Shown: in pieces, positions 34,211 to 46,423 of the stretch
How positions within the stretch are numbered: position 1 is the first letter of the stretch
Layout: each line of letters begins with the position of its first letter
Source: Jeotgalibacillus terrae
GTDB lineage: Bacteria; Bacillota; Bacilli; Bacillales; Jeotgalibacillaceae
Assembly: GCF_016908195.1 (NCBI RefSeq)
Contig: NZ_JAFBDK010000017.1
Location: 19,274 to 83,273 of the forward strand
DNA: 64,000 nt
Direction of reading: 5' to 3'
The notes under the pieces: generated by a model
Told to the model about the DNA's origin: nothing
What the model saw: the letters and a program-made list of their open reading frames with translations, nothing else
The model's database searches: none
Position numbers and translations under genes: made by a program

Positions 34211-36598
34211 ATGTTTACAGATAAAAAAGCATTTAAGGCAGCCTTTTTACAACGGCTTGAACAATCAAGCGGTTTATCATTCGAACATTCAACTTTACAG
34301 CACCAATATCAGACACTCGGTATGATGGTGCGGGAACATGTCAGCACGAACTGGATTGCATCGAATGAAGAATCACGTAAAGGCGACCATAAGGAAGTCT
34401 ATTATTTATCAATTGAGTTCCTTCTTGGCAGGCTGCTTGTAAGCTCCCTGGTGAATCTGGGTGTCAAAGACCTGGTTGAAGATGGCCTGTCTGACCTGGG
34501 TATCAACTTAAGTGAACTGGAAGAAGCTGAAGCTGATGCAGGCCTTGGTAACGGTGGCCTTGGCCGTCTGGCTGCATGTTTTCTTGATTCAATGGCTTCT
34601 TTGTCACTCGCAGGTCACGGACATGGAATCCGATACAAGCATGGTTTGTTTGAACAGAAAATTGTAAACGGCTATCAGGTGGAACTTCCTGAACAATGGC
34701 TGAGAAATGGGAATGTATGGGAGATAAGGAAAGCCGATCTTGCTGTAGAAGTTCCTTATTGGGGCGAAGTCAAATGGACTGAAAAAAATGGCCGGATGAT
34801 CTTTACCCATGAGAAAGCAGAAACGGTGCTTGCTGTCCCTTTTGATATGCCTGTTATCGGTTTTGATACAGAACGGGTGAATACGCTTCGTCTATGGGGC
34901 GCTGAACCTGCAAAACACTTCCCGCCACACAAAGACTTTATGCAATATAAGCGGGATACTGAGCAGATTTCAGAGTTTCTTTATCCTGATGATATGTCAG
35001 ATGAAGGAAAGATCCTCAGATTGAAACAGCAGTATTTTCTGGTCAGATCGAGCCTTGAGAGTATTCTGCGTGACTATAAAGAAGACCATGATGATTTAAC
35101 AGAACTTCATGAACACGTAGCGATTCATATTAATGATACACACCCTGCCCTCGCAATCCCTGAATTAATGAGAATTCTAATGGATGAAGAAGGTATGGGC
35201 TGGGAAGAAGCCTGGAGCATTGTCACAGGAACCATCTCTTATACGAACCATACGATTTTATCAGAAGCGCTTGAAAAATGGTCAGTCGATTTATTCAGAC
35301 CCCTCTTCCCGCGTATCTTCCTGATTATTGAAGAGATCAACAGAAGATTTTGTGAAGATCTGTGGGAGGCTTATCCGGGTGACTGGGACCGCATCGAATC
35401 AATGGCTGTGATCGCACATGGATTTGTGAAAATGGCTCACCTCTCTATTGTCGGCAGCCACAGTATTAATGGCGTGGCGAGACTGCACACTGAAATTCTA
35501 AAAATGCGTGAGATGAAAAACTTCCATGAATTTTACCCTGACCGTTTTAATAATAAAACGAATGGTATCACACATAGAAGATGGCTTCTGCAGGCAAATC
35601 CCGAACTGACAGCCTTAATCAATGAGACAATCGGCACAGGATGGGTAAAGGATACTGAAAAGCTGAATGATCTTGTCAAGCACGCTGATGATGCTGCTTT
35701 TCAATATAAGATTGACCAGATTAAGCACGATAAAAAGCGTATACTGGCTGATCTGATCCAGGAGAAAAACGGGATCCAAGTCAATCCAGATTCGATCTTT
35801 GATGTTCAAATTAAGAGACTTCATGCCTATAAAAGACAGCTGTTAAATATTATGCATGTGATGCACCTTTACAACAAAATGAAAGAGGATAGCTCATTTA
35901 AGCCCCATCCTCAAACGTTCATTTTCGGGGCAAAAGCTGCACCAGGCTACCATTACGCAAAAAAAGTGATCAAGCTGATTCACTCTGTTGCGAACCTGGT
36001 CAATTACGATCCGGTTTCCAAAGACTACTTAACCGTCGTATTTCTGGAGAACTACAGAGTGTCACTGGCTGAAAAGATCATTCCGGCTACGAATATCAGC
36101 GAACAGATCTCGACTGCGAGTAAAGAAGCTTCAGGAACCGGAAATATGAAGTTCATGATGAATGGAGCATTGACACTTGGTACGCTTGATGGTGCCAACG
36201 TTGAGATCGAAGAACTGACAGGTCCTGAACACATCTTCATCTTCGGACTGACGGCTCAGGAAGTAATGAAATATGAAAAGCACGGTGGATATCATTCGTA
36301 TGATTATTACCACGGTGATCCAAGAATTAAGAAAATCATCGATCAGTTCACTTCCGGATTTTTCCCGGACACGTTCTATGATTTTGAGATGATCTCTGAT
36401 TCACTGCTGATGGAAAATGATCAGTATTTCCTATTAAAAGACTTTGATGCCTATGTACGTGCACAGGAAAAAGCAGCTGAAGCTTATCAGGATAAAAAAC
36501 GCTGGCTGAATTCAAGTATTCATAACATTGCCCGCTCCGGGTACTTCTCAAGCGACCGGACGATCAGGCAGTATGCGGATGAAATTTGGGGGTTGTAG
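34211..36598 (+). CDS. glgP: Glycogen/alpha-glucan phosphorylase
   Basis: 795 aa GT35. Releases glucose-1-phosphate from glycogen with phosphate and pyridoxal phosphate. GLGNGGLGRLAACFLDS is the glucan/active-site gate and ASGTGNMKFMMNGALTLGT contains the PLP-linked Lys. RIHVRxRLH-like IKRLHAYKRQLLN is intact. RBS AGGAGG overlaps the end of glgA. Last gene of the operon, so synthesis and breakdown share one transcript. Confidence 0.95.
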   Translation: MFTDKKAFKAAFLQRLEQSSGLSFEHSTLQHQYQTLGMMVREHVSTNWIASNEESRKGDHKEVYYLSIEFLLGRLLVSSLVNLGVKDLVEDGLSDLGINLSELEEAEADAGLGNGGLGRLAACFLDSMASLSLAGHGHGIRYKHGLFEQKIVNGYQVELPEQWLRNGNVWEIRKADLAVEVPYWGEVKWTEKNGRMIFTHEKAETVLAVPFDMPVIGFDTERVNTLRLWGAEPAKHFPPHKDFMQYKRDTEQISEFLYPDDMSDEGKILRLKQQYFLVRSSLESILRDYKEDHDDLTELHEHVAIHINDTHPALAIPELMRILMDEEGMGWEEAWSIVTGTISYTNHTILSEALEKWSVDLFRPLFPRIFLIIEEINRRFCEDLWEAYPGDWDRIESMAVIAHGFVKMAHLSIVGSHSINGVARLHTEILKMREMKNFHEFYPDRFNNKTNGITHRRWLLQANPELTALINETIGTGWVKDTEKLNDLVKHADDAAFQYKIDQIKHDKKRILADLIQEKNGIQVNPDSIFDVQIKRLHAYKRQLLNIMHVMHLYNKMKEDSSFKPHPQTFIFGAKAAPGYHYAKKVIKLIHSVANLVNYDPVSKDYLTVVFLENYRVSLAEKIIPATNISEQISTASKEASGTGNMKFMMNGALTLGTLDGANVEIEELTGPEHIFIFGLTAQEVMKYEKHGGYHSYDYYHGDPRIKKIIDQFTSGFFPDTFYDFEMISDSLLMENDQYFLLKDFDAYVRAQEKAAEAYQDKKRWLNSSIHNIARSGYFSSDRTIRQYADEIWGL

Positions 36599-36600
36599 CA

Positions 36601-36724
36601 TGAAAAGCGGAAGGCGCTCGTTCAGCTCCGACAGGCATAAGATGCGGAGCGGAAAACGGGTGAACTTTCCCGTTTACCGATGCGTAGCTTATGACCCGAG
36701 GAGCTAGCGCCTGGAGCTGGATCT
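36601..36724. repeat. Tandem palindromic unit C1 after glgP
   Basis: Starts TGAAAAGCGGAAGGCGCTCG and ends CTGGAGCTGGATCT. The core carries GCTCCGACAGGCATAAGATG / AGCTTATGACCCGAGGAGC and GTAAACGGGAAAG-type inner pairing, so it can fold into a long stem. No ORF. Confidence 0.8.
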
Positions 36725-36726
36725 AA

Positions 36727-36874
36727 TGAAAAGCGGAGGCAGGCGTTTAGGGGCGTATGCGGTGGACTGAGGTGGATTGAGATAAAGGAAACACGGTGAC
36801 GAAGTGAGCCGATGTTGACTTATCTTAAGGAACCGAGGGAACCGCACTAGCCCCTGCCTGCTGGAGCTGGATCT
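36727..36874. repeat. Tandem palindromic unit C2 with a different core
   Basis: Same flanks as its neighbours (TGAAAAGCGGAGGCAGGCG ... GCCTGCTGGAGCTGGATCT) but the core is unrelated: GGGGCGTATGCGGTGGACTG ... AACCGCACTAGCCCC, with GATAAAGG / CTTATC pairing inside. Confidence 0.78.
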
Positions 36875-36876
36875 CG

Positions 36877-36999
36877 TGAAAAGCGGAGGCAGGCGTTTAG
36901 CTCCGACAGGTATAAGACGCGGAGCGGTAAACGGGCGAACTTTCCCGTTTACCGATGCGTGGCTTATGACCCGAGGAGCTGCCTGCTGGAGCTGGATCT
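36877..36999. repeat. Tandem palindromic unit C3
   Basis: Flanks as in C2 (GGAGGCAGGCGTTTAG ... GCTGCCTGCTGGAGC) with the core of C1 (GCTCCGACAGGTATAAGACG ... GGCTTATGACCCGAGGAGC). Confidence 0.8.
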
Positions 37000-37002
37000 C
37001 AT

Positions 37003-37037
37003 AAAAAAGACTGAGACAAATTGTCTCAGTCTTTTTT
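37003..37037. terminator. Bidirectional terminator between glgP and camS
   Basis: Stem AAAAAAGACTGAGACAA / TTGTCTCAGTCTTTTTT with a minimal loop. A and T runs serve both strands. Confidence 0.9.
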
Positions 37038-37067
37038 CATTGCTCTACAAACAGTAAGCCTTACAGC

Positions 37068-38282
37068 TTACTGCTCATAAATATGAACAAATGGTTCTGT
37101 ATCTTCAGGTTCTTTAATAATCAATGCCTCAGGGCCGTTGATTGATGTGATACTCACTTCAATATCAAAGTATTCAGGGAACAAATCAATTAATCTGCCG
37201 GCAATATATTGTGTAAAGCCGACGATCTCTGACTTTCCGTAAAATTGTATCGGAATATCAATCTTAAGATGTGAGAGCTGATCCCCACGGTACAGTCCTG
37301 TTCCAATTACGCTATTAAAGTTCGGAAAGTACGTTTCAATATCCTGTTTGAAATTCAAAAATGCTGTTTCGTCATTCCGGTAGCTTTCACGTGCTTCTTC
37401 TGAAGGGAACAAAACATAATTCTCGTTCATTGCATTCCATTCGCCAAGCTCGCTACTGCCCGCTTCAGCAGTTGAATATCCGAAAAAGTTACCCGGAATA
37501 ACGGTGCTTTTTGGTTCCTGCTTAAACAGTGCGACAGTGACAGGCACATCAGCCAGCTCTGCTTTTTCAGGATCATTTGCTGCGATTTCACGGATTCTCG
37601 ACACAACTTCAGCAGCGATCGCCTTTCCCTCTTCTTCAAGTCTGCTCTGAGGAATATTTTCTTCAAAGGTAGGACCATACGGATCTCCATCATTGTTGTA
37701 ATAATACACAGAGTTCATTGCAAGCCCAATGACAATGCCGCCTAATCTGACTTTGGATTCATCTCCTGAAGATTTGACGAAATAGTTATGTTCAAGAATA
37801 TGTGCGAGCAGAATCGGACTTCTTTCTGCACGTTCAGCACGTGATCCTTCGCCGTTATCCAGAGGATTTAATCCAATATTCTCTTCAGGCTCCATACCAT
37901 ACTCAGTAAGTTGTTCTTCAGTAAATTCACGATTCAGCCAGCTTGAGATTGTGTCACTCTCAAGAAATTGTCCCGCCTGAAAAAAATATTCTTCAGGTGA
38001 AAAATTCTGCTGTGCGACACGCATCAATCCATTTTCAAACTCAGCAATATCATAATTTGTGTTCAGGTTATTAACAACCATCCCTCTTGAAGGGGAAGGT
38101 TCATATGGAAGTAGCGTACGGTAATACTCATCAGAAATCTGGAAATTAGGGATAATCACCGTCTGCTCTTCACTGTCTTCTGGGGCATTTTCCTGCACGA
38201 CTTCATCTTCCTGCTGAAAAGACGGCATACAGCCGCTCATCAGCAATGCAGTACCCGTCGCAGCGGCTAACCATTTTTTCAT
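37068..38282 (-). CDS. camS: CamS-family lipoprotein
   Basis: 404 aa. Signal peptide with lipobox LLMSGC (Cys at residue 18), then an acidic linker and the CamS domain (about residues 55-400). In staphylococci and enterococci the cleaved signal peptide of CamS gives a sex-pheromone peptide; the function of the mature lipoprotein is unclear. Bacillus YerH is the orthologue and also follows ligA. 8 bp downstream of ligA, so cotranscribed. Confidence 0.92.
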   Translation of the reverse strand: MKKWLAAATGTALLMSGCMPSFQQEDEVVQENAPEDSEEQTVIIPNFQISDEYYRTLLPYEPSPSRGMVVNNLNTNYDIAEFENGLMRVAQQNFSPEEYFFQAGQFLESDTISSWLNREFTEEQLTEYGMEPEENIGLNPLDNGEGSRAERAERSPILLAHILEHNYFVKSSGDESKVRLGGIVIGLAMNSVYYYNNDGDPYGPTFEENIPQSRLEEEGKAIAAEVVSRIREIAANDPEKAELADVPVTVALFKQEPKSTVIPGNFFGYSTAEAGSSELGEWNAMNENYVLFPSEEARESYRNDETAFLNFKQDIETYFPNFNSVIGTGLYRGDQLSHLKIDIPIQFYGKSEIVGFTQYIAGRLIDLFPEYFDIEVSITSINGPEALIIKEPEDTEPFVHIYEQ

Positions 38283-38290
38283 TTTAACTG

Positions 38291-40315
<2,025 letters not shown>

Positions 40316-42535
40316 TTAAGTGACTTTATTCACAGGTGCGAATTTTGCCAGCAGTCTTTTCACGCCGGTTGGACTTGGAAATGCGATATCAAGCTCCATC
40401 GAATCGCCTTCTCCTTTTACACTGACTACTGTTCCTGTACCCCACTTGCCATGCTGTGCTTTATCACCGACACTCCATCCCATATCACTGCCGCCTGTAT
40501 TGCGCGCAGCCGGGCGCCTGACAGGTGCTTTTCTCGGGCTTGGTTTTGCAGGTGAGCCAAAGCTTCTGCCTGGAGAAACTGATTCTTTTTTCATTGGCTC
40601 TTCAAGCAGCTCTGCCGGGATTTCCGCGATAAAACGCGATACCGGATTCATATTTGTCCGGCCAAACAGCGTACGCATTTGTGCATTGGTAATAAACAGC
40701 TCTTCTTCTGCACGTGTAATGCCTACGTATGCCAGGCGTCTTTCTTCTTCCATTTCTGCTTCTTCCATCAGTGAACGGCTGTGCGGGAACACCCCTTCTT
40801 CAAGGCCCATTAAAAAGACCACGGGATATTCAAGCCCTTTTGCAGAGTGAAGTGTCATCAATGTAACAGCATCTGCAGGCGCATCATCCTTATCGAGCTG
40901 ATCAATATCTGCAACAAGAGCAAGGTCCGTTAAGAAAGCAATCAGACTCTTATCATCACTTGCTTTTTCAAATTCTTTTGTCACAGATAAGAATTCATCA
41001 ATATTCTCAAGACGGCTCTGGGCTTCAATTGTTTTTTCCGCCTGAAGCGATTCACGATAACCGGACTTGTCAATAATATCTTCTACTAATTCCGTCACTG
41101 AAAGATACTCCTGCATTTGAGTAAAGTTCTTAATGAACTCACGAAATTCAAGAACCGTTTTAGCTGCTCTTCCGCTTAGTCCAATAAAATCCGCAAGTTC
41201 GAGTGCGTTGTACATAGACATCTCGTTATCCCTTGCATAATTTGCAATTTTATCAAGAGAAGTCGAACCCACTCCGCGCTTTGGCACGTTGATGATTCTG
41301 ATCAGACTGATATCATCATCAGGGTTCGCCACCAGACGAAGATAGGCAAGGATATCCTTGATTTCTTTTCTGTCATAGAACTTTGTCCCGCCGACAATTG
41401 TGTACTCAATATTTGATTTCATGAGTACTTCCTCCATCACACGGGATTGCGCGTTGGTTCTGTACAGGATCGCAAAGTCAGATGGCTTTCTCTTACCGGA
41501 GCGGACCATTTCGTTAATCGTTCCGGCGACAAACTGTCCCTCTCCCTGCTCACTGTCAGCGCGGACATATGTGATCTTCTGTCCGCCCTTTTTATCCGTC
41601 CAGAGATTTTTCGCTTTCCGGTTCGGATTGTTCTGGATGACAGCATTTGCTGCATCAAGTATTTTCTCAGTAGAACGATAATTTTGTTCAAGTAATATAA
41701 CTGTAGCGTTCGGATAATCTTTTTCAAAGGACAGGATATTTGTAATATCCGCCCCTCTCCAGCGATAGATGGACTGATCGGAATCCCCGACAACACACAG
41801 ATTTTTAAAGCGTGATGCCAGCTGTTTGACTAACATATACTGAGCACGGTTTGTATCCTGATACTCATCCACATGAATATATTGAAATTTGCGCTGGTAG
41901 GTCTCAAGCACTTCAGGTACACGCTCAAATAAGTGGATCGTCTGCATAATCAGATCGTCAAAATCAAGCGCCGAGTTTTTTCTCAGTCTCTTTTGGTACT
42001 CAGTGAATACTTCACTGATTGTCTGATCATAGTAACTGCCCGCATCCTTAGCGTATTGTTCCGGTGTTGTCAGTTCATTTTTCGCTGAGCTGATTGCAGA
42101 TAAAATTGCGCGTGGATCAAATTTTTTCGGATCCAGATTTTTGTCTTTTAAAATCCGTTTGATAACAGACTGCTGATCAGTTGAGTCAAGGATTGTAAAA
42201 TTGCGGTTATATCCGATTCTGTCGATGTCTCTTCTTAAAATCCTCACACACATGGAGTGAAATGTTGAAATCCATACATCCTCAGCCGCTCCGCCAAGTA
42301 TGTTTCCTACACGGTCTTTCATTTCACGCGCAGCTTTGTTCGTAAAGGTAATCGCCAGAATGTTATATGGCGCTACTCCTTTTTCAATCATTAAATACGC
42401 GATCCGGTGTGTCAGTACTCTAGTCTTCCCTGAACCCGCTCCTGCCATAATCAGCAGAGGTCCATCTGTTGCTTTTATTGCTCTTGCCTGCTCCGGGTTC
42501 ATTCCATTAAGCAGACGGTCTGTTAAAAATTGCAT
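40316..42535 (-). CDS. pcrA: ATP-dependent DNA helicase PcrA
   Basis: 739 aa UvrD/Rep family 3'-5' helicase for repair and plasmid replication. Motif I is [12 protein letters not shown], motif Ia [15 protein letters not shown], motif [10 protein letters not shown], motif [19 protein letters not shown], motif [14 protein letters not shown] and motif [13 protein letters not shown]. The C-terminal Tudor-like tail ([17 protein letters not shown]) contacts RNA polymerase in known PcrA. 12 bp upstream of ligA. Confidence 0.97.
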   Translation of the reverse strand: MQFLTDRLLNGMNPEQARAIKATDGPLLIMAGAGSGKTRVLTHRIAYLMIEKGVAPYNILAITFTNKAAREMKDRVGNILGGAAEDVWISTFHSMCVRILRRDIDRIGYNRNFTILDSTDQQSVIKRILKDKNLDPKKFDPRAILSAISSAKNELTTPEQYAKDAGSYYDQTISEVFTEYQKRLRKNSALDFDDLIMQTIHLFERVPEVLETYQRKFQYIHVDEYQDTNRAQYMLVKQLASRFKNLCVVGDSDQSIYRWRGADITNILSFEKDYPNATVILLEQNYRSTEKILDAANAVIQNNPNRKAKNLWTDKKGGQKITYVRADSEQGEGQFVAGTINEMVRSGKRKPSDFAILYRTNAQSRVMEEVLMKSNIEYTIVGGTKFYDRKEIKDILAYLRLVANPDDDISLIRIINVPKRGVGSTSLDKIANYARDNEMSMYNALELADFIGLSGRAAKTVLEFREFIKNFTQMQEYLSVTELVEDIIDKSGYRESLQAEKTIEAQSRLENIDEFLSVTKEFEKASDDKSLIAFLTDLALVADIDQLDKDDAPADAVTLMTLHSAKGLEYPVVFLMGLEEGVFPHSRSLMEEAEMEEERRLAYVGITRAEEELFITNAQMRTLFGRTNMNPVSRFIAEIPAELLEEPMKKESVSPGRSFGSPAKPSPRKAPVRRPAARNTGGSDMGWSVGDKAQHGKWGTGTVVSVKGEGDSMELDIAFPSPTGVKRLLAKFAPVNKVT

Positions 42536-42595
42536 TGTCGCACCACCTCGAACGTTTGTTCTTATTATAGACCGGAATTCAGTTACCGGACAACT

Positions 42596-43273
42596 TTAAT
42601 CTAAAACTGTTTTCAACGCTTCTTTTAAATCATCATAAATAATGTTGCCAACTACTATAACATCTGCAAAAGCTGCCATTTCACGTGCATCTTTTTTGTT
42701 TTTGATGCCGCCTCCGTAAAATAAAACCGTTTCACTTAACTCACTGCTTACTTTTTTCACAAGTGCAGGATCTCCATAGGTCCCGCTGTACTCCATATAA
42801 AAAACCGGAAGTGAAAACAGATGTTCAGCCATTCGTGCATATGCGATCACTTCTTCATCACTGATCGCTGCATCTGCTCCTGTAAGTGCTGCGGCCTTGC
42901 AGTCAGGATTCAGGATACAATAGCCTTCTGCGAGAATTTCTTCCCAGTTCATCAGATCTCCATGCTCTTTTACTGCTTCAAGATGCAGTCCTTTAAACCA
43001 TTTCGGATCATTTGTATTCAACACGGTTGGGATAAAATATAAATCATAGCCTGGCGTGATTGCTTCAAGGGCAGATACTTCGAGTACACATGGAACTGTG
43101 TATCTGCGCACGCGCGCCATGAGATCTAATACATTTTCAAGTGTTACACCATCAGAACCGCCAACCATCACTGCATCTGTTCCAGATTCACAGATCTGCT
43201 CCAGGGCTTCATCTGATATTTCTTTATTAGGGTCCAGTTTAAAAACATGTTTCCATTCCCGGACATCGTACAT
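42596..43273 (-). CDS. pcrB: Heptaprenylglyceryl phosphate synthase PcrB
   Basis: 225-aa TIM-barrel prenyltransferase that joins heptaprenyl diphosphate to sn-glycerol-1-phosphate. KLDPNK near residue 13, [31 protein letters not shown] and FYGGGI(K) are the conserved loops for the phosphate and prenyl tail. Precedes pcrA as in B. subtilis. Confidence 0.95.
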   Translation of the reverse strand: MYDVREWKHVFKLDPNKEISDEALEQICESGTDAVMVGGSDGVTLENVLDLMARVRRYTVPCVLEVSALEAITPGYDLYFIPTVLNTNDPKWFKGLHLEAVKEHGDLMNWEEILAEGYCILNPDCKAAALTGADAAISDEEVIAYARMAEHLFSLPVFYMEYSGTYGDPALVKKVSSELSETVLFYGGGIKNKKDAREMAAFADVIVVGNIIYDDLKEALKTVLD

Positions 43274-43370
43274 GCCAAATCCTCCATTCGAACACTCATT
43301 ATCCGTCCTATTATAGCACCGAAAAACGGTCTCTAAAAGAGAAGTGGGCAGGAAGTTCTGAACGAATCAA

Positions 43371-43396
43371 AAAGCCCCCTGATTTCAGGAGGCTTT
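43371..43396 (-). terminator. Terminator of yerC
   Basis: Stem AAAGCCTCCTG / CAGGGGGCTTT (one mismatch), then TTTTTG on the minus strand; it separates yerC from pcrB. Confidence 0.82.
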
Positions 43397-43404
43397 GAGC
43401 TGAC

Positions 43405-43722
43405 TTATTCTTTCTCTTGTCCGCTGTCATCACTCTGATGAACGCGTTCGAGTACCATTGCGTAAGTGTCATTACCGTAATTCAGGCAGCGTTTGACACG
43501 TGAGATGGTTGCGGTGCTTGCACCTGTTTGTGTTTCTATTTTATGATAGGTATTTCCATCACGCAGCATTCTGGCTACTTCTAGGCGCTGAGCAAGAGAT
43601 TGTATTTCATTTATTGTGCACAAGTCATCAAAGAATCGGTAGGCTTCGTCTTTGTCTTTAAGTGAAAGGACGGCTTCGCATAGCTGGTCCAGTTCCTTCC
43701 CTCTTAATTTATCGATTTGCAT
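43405..43722 (-). CDS. yerC: YerC/YecD family TrpR-like protein
   Basis: 105 aa. A TrpR-fold DNA-binding protein: FFDDLCTINEIQSLAQRLEVARML then TGASTATISRVKRCLNYG, the recognition helix. Bacillus YerC is reported to affect growth, and its regulon is not firmly known. RBS AAAGGAG. Upstream of pcrB as in B. subtilis; yerB is missing here. Confidence 0.9.
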   Translation of the reverse strand: MQIDKLRGKELDQLCEAVLSLKDKDEAYRFFDDLCTINEIQSLAQRLEVARMLRDGNTYHKIETQTGASTATISRVKRCLNYGNDTYAMVLERVHQSDDSGQEKE

Positions 43723-43798
43723 CAGACAGATACAGCTCCTTTTAAAAGTATTGCAAGAGCAAACGTGTGCTCAGCTGAAATTAGGACTCTTTTACATT

Positions 43799-45532
43799 TT
43801 AACGCATTATCGTTGGAAAGAGTACCGTTTTCTTCTTTACATCATATATTCCCCGCTGAGTCACCCTTAAATAAGGTAAATGCGTTGAACTCAAAAACAG
43901 TAGTGTATAGACAGGATCATCAAAAGCATAGCCGCGATTATTCAATACGTTTCTGAGTTCCTTTTCCTGTTCAATCAGCGTTTCCATCGGCTGATCTGAC
44001 ATCACACCTCCAAGGGCAAGTGGAATCTCATGAAGCCTTTCACCTTTATCAGTCAGCACGATTCCGCCCCCGATTTCTTTCATTCTATTGAAGGCGTCTA
44101 TCAGGTCCTGCTTACTTTTACCAATGAGCAGAATATCTCCTGTATTTGAAAATGATGAAGCAAGGCCGCCGAGATCAGATGCAAAGCCTTTGATCAGCGT
44201 ACAGATCTTCCATTCGCCATGCCGGTCTAACAGCATCAGAAAGCTTTCATCATGATCTCTTGACAATTCATTGACACTGGCGTCAATTGATACCGAATAA
44301 GGTTTTGTGATGACATTGTTCACCATATTCATTCCACATGGCATTGAGAATTGAAGGTCATCATGGTCAATATCCCATTTAATATCAAGAGGCTGGATAG
44401 AAGACCAGTCAGGCTGGAATTCCTGCTCCTGCACGACCCCGTCTTTTTTAATCCACTTTCCTTTAGACATCACTGATTCCGGAACAGGATTTTTAGGATC
44501 GCTTAAAATATTTAATGTAGCAAGCCTGCCCGTTGCAATCATTCCCTGCATATAATCAAGGCGGTAATATTTTGCGACTGCATATGTTGCCATATGGTAA
44601 GCCTCAATCGGCTCAACACCCTCGTCGATTGCAATTTTGATCAGCTGATCCATGACGCCGCTTTCATAAAATGAAGGGCTTGATCCGTCTGTTGTCATCA
44701 TCAGTGAGTCAAAGGAATGTAACTGCTTCTCCTTCAGCTCGCGGATCAGCTGTGCAAGATCCGGTCTGATCGATGAATGTCTTAATGTCACTGCAAGTCC
44801 CTGTTCAAGACGCTTCCAGACGTCATCACCTGTCATCGATTCATGATCACCTGTCACACCAAAAAGTGTCATTTTAGCGATTGTCTTCTCAGATGCCCCC
44901 GGCAAATGTCCCTCTACTCTTTTATAGCGGAGGCGTGCTTCCTGTACCCAGCTCAGGAGAAGGTCATCCCCCTCAGCAAGCTTCGGCCATGCAGTCAGCT
45001 CACCTGCAAGCAAAACACTCGGGTCATCTAGCCATGATAAAACCTCACCGTTAGTAAAAACATCTTCTTCATTTCTCAGCTCAGTCTGTGAATCTAATCT
45101 GCTCCACCAGTAATAGTTAAGTGGCGAAGCCTTAAACTGCTGCATAAAAGGAAGCGCTTTCTTTTTGTCGCATAATAAAAGCAGCATGAGATTATCCTGA
45201 ATAAATGTTGTCGTTCCACGCGCAGCTGCATACTCACTAAAGCTTTGCGGGTTATACAACTGAAACGGGTGTACATGCGGTTCAATGTAGCCCGGCACGA
45301 TCCATTTATCTTTCAGTTGAATGATTTCAGTACCATTCATTTTTTCAGGCATGCTGCTTCCTGCATAGACAATTCTGTCCTGATAAATCCATATATTACC
45401 CTTCATCCATTGATGAAGAGATGAATTAAGATAATGTGCGTCTGTCAATACGAGATCAGGAGATGCTGTCCCATCCAGAATAGAAGAATGGTCTCTCAAA
45501 TGACTGATCTTCCAGGGGAATCTCTGTTCCAC
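43799..45532 (-). CDS. yerA: Adenine deaminase-like amidohydrolase YerA
   Basis: 577 aa amidohydrolase of the adenine deaminase family. The barrel starts with EPHVHPFQ (metal histidines) and includes GVTGDHESM, TLRHSSIRPDL, MMTTDGSSPS (metal Asp) and a C-terminal region with GMNMVNNVITKPYS. B. subtilis YerA is a putative adenine deaminase; the substrate is not established. The true start is uncertain: ATG 45571 lacks a spaced RBS, and GTG 45532 has TTGGAG 8 nt upstream (ATG 45538 is too close). Confidence 0.85.
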   Translation of the reverse strand: MEQRFPWKISHLRDHSSILDGTASPDLVLTDAHYLNSSLHQWMKGNIWIYQDRIVYAGSSMPEKMNGTEIIQLKDKWIVPGYIEPHVHPFQLYNPQSFSEYAAARGTTTFIQDNLMLLLLCDKKKALPFMQQFKASPLNYYWWSRLDSQTELRNEEDVFTNGEVLSWLDDPSVLLAGELTAWPKLAEGDDLLLSWVQEARLRYKRVEGHLPGASEKTIAKMTLFGVTGDHESMTGDDVWKRLEQGLAVTLRHSSIRPDLAQLIRELKEKQLHSFDSLMMTTDGSSPSFYESGVMDQLIKIAIDEGVEPIEAYHMATYAVAKYYRLDYMQGMIATGRLATLNILSDPKNPVPESVMSKGKWIKKDGVVQEQEFQPDWSSIQPLDIKWDIDHDDLQFSMPCGMNMVNNVITKPYSVSIDASVNELSRDHDESFLMLLDRHGEWKICTLIKGFASDLGGLASSFSNTGDILLIGKSKQDLIDAFNRMKEIGGGIVLTDKGERLHEIPLALGGVMSDQPMETLIEQEKELRNVLNNRGYAFDDPVYTLLFLSSTHLPYLRVTQRGIYDVKKKTVLFPTIMR

Positions 45533-45635
45533 TCTCATCACTCCAATAATATCCTTAAAAGTTTCATTCATCTTACCATATTTTACGCGTCACCGCACAA
45601 AAGAAATGTGATTTTTTCTTGATAATGTGCATCGT

Positions 45636-45664
45636 TGAACATTATTTTAAAAAAGTATATATAT
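45636..45664 (+). promoter_or_regulatory. Candidate promoter of the sinR-like gene
   Basis: TTGAAC (45636) and TATATA (45659) are 17 bp apart, about 200 bp upstream of the start codon. A second possible -10, TATGAT, lies near 45825. The rest of the 334-bp spacer 45533-45866 shows no ORF or repeat. Confidence 0.45.
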
Positions 45665-45866
45665 GATTCCTGTTTTTTGATGAAAAAATTGATATGATGA
45701 AAAAAAGTATTTAAAAGGTGTTTCAAGTTAAGGCTGCAAGGGGATTTTAAAAGAGTAAACAAAATATTCAGAAATAAAGAGTATTGTCCTTTCAGTTATC
45801 GGTGGTCTTTTTACGTTTGTATGATATGATAAAAATAAGAATATTTGAGCAAAGAGAGTGATTGGG

Positions 45867-46187
45867 ATGATTGGAGATCGTGTTAAGTCTTTAAGAAAAG
45901 AAAAGAAAATGTCGCTGACTGAACTGGCGGATCAGGCAGGGGTAGCAAAATCATATATCAGTTCTCTGGAAAGAAATCTTCAAAAAAATCCATCCATTCA
46001 ATTTCTGGAAAAAATCGCTCCGGTTCTCGGAGTCACGGTAAATTCTCTGCTTGATCCTGATAGTGATGAGAATAATGTAGACAGCGAATGGGTCAATCTT
46101 GCAAAGACTGCAATGGAATCTGGGATTTCAAAAGAACAATTTAAAGAATTTATTGAATTCAATAAATGGCGTATCAATCAAAAATAG
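45867..46187 (+). CDS. SinR-like XRE-family repressor
   Basis: 106 aa. Residues 1-65 are an XRE helix-turn-helix (MSLTELADQAGVAKSYISSL). Residues about 73-106 (DSEWVNLAKTAMESGISKEQ ... FIEFNKWR) match the Sin dimerisation helices. B. subtilis SinR (111 aa) has the same layout and represses matrix genes until SinI binds. ATG 45867 is chosen with GAGAG 8 nt upstream; the GTG at 45858 is part of that RBS. Target genes are unknown. It converges on the SinI-like gene. Confidence 0.88.
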   Translation: MIGDRVKSLRKEKKMSLTELADQAGVAKSYISSLERNLQKNPSIQFLEKIAPVLGVTVNSLLDPDSDENNVDSEWVNLAKTAMESGISKEQFKEFIEFNKWRINQK

Positions 46188-46220
46188 CCTGTGCAGCTCA
46201 TTGCTGATGCACAGGCTATT
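46183..46220. terminator. Bidirectional terminator between the sinR-like and sinI-like genes
   Basis: Stem ATAGCCTGTGCA / TGCACAGGCTAT with a 12-nt loop, followed by TTTTAT on the plus strand and TTTTTG on the minus strand. The sinR-like stop codon lies in the stem. Confidence 0.85.
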
Positions 46221-46239
46221 TTATCGCCTTAAATCCGGT

Positions 46240-46386
46240 TCAACCAACAACTAAATCATTCCTTCCCCAGCTGTTCAAGCCTGTCCCTTCAAGAAATTTT
46301 TTAATTTCCTCGGGCGAGATACCCGCCTGTACAGCTTCCTCAATCAGCGCCATCCACTCAACATCAACTTCGTTTTTCCGACCCAT
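46240..46386 (-). CDS. SinI-like antirepressor, 48 aa
   Basis: Reads MGRKNEVDVEWMALIEEAVQ at the start, then AGISPEEIKKFLEG; residues 8-33 match the Sin helical hook of SinI (DQEWVELMVEAKEANISPEEIRKYL in B. subtilis, given here only as a comparison of pattern) and of the neighbouring SinR-like protein. It has no DNA-binding part, so it should titrate the SinR-like repressor by heterodimerising. Strong RBS GGAGGGG. It lies behind a c-di-GMP-I riboswitch and is convergent to its presumed target, whereas B. subtilis has sinI-sinR in tandem. Confidence 0.82.
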   Translation of the reverse strand: MGRKNEVDVEWMALIEEAVQAGISPEEIKKFLEGTGLNSWGRNDLVVG

Positions 46387-46423
46387 TACATTCCCCTCCT
46401 AAAATACTTTCTACAGTACTTCA

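Noticed and set aside
36601..36999. Integron attC array or insertion sequence
   Set aside because: The units have exchangeable cores but no cassette ORFs, integrase or transposase in the window. Kept as palindromic repeats.
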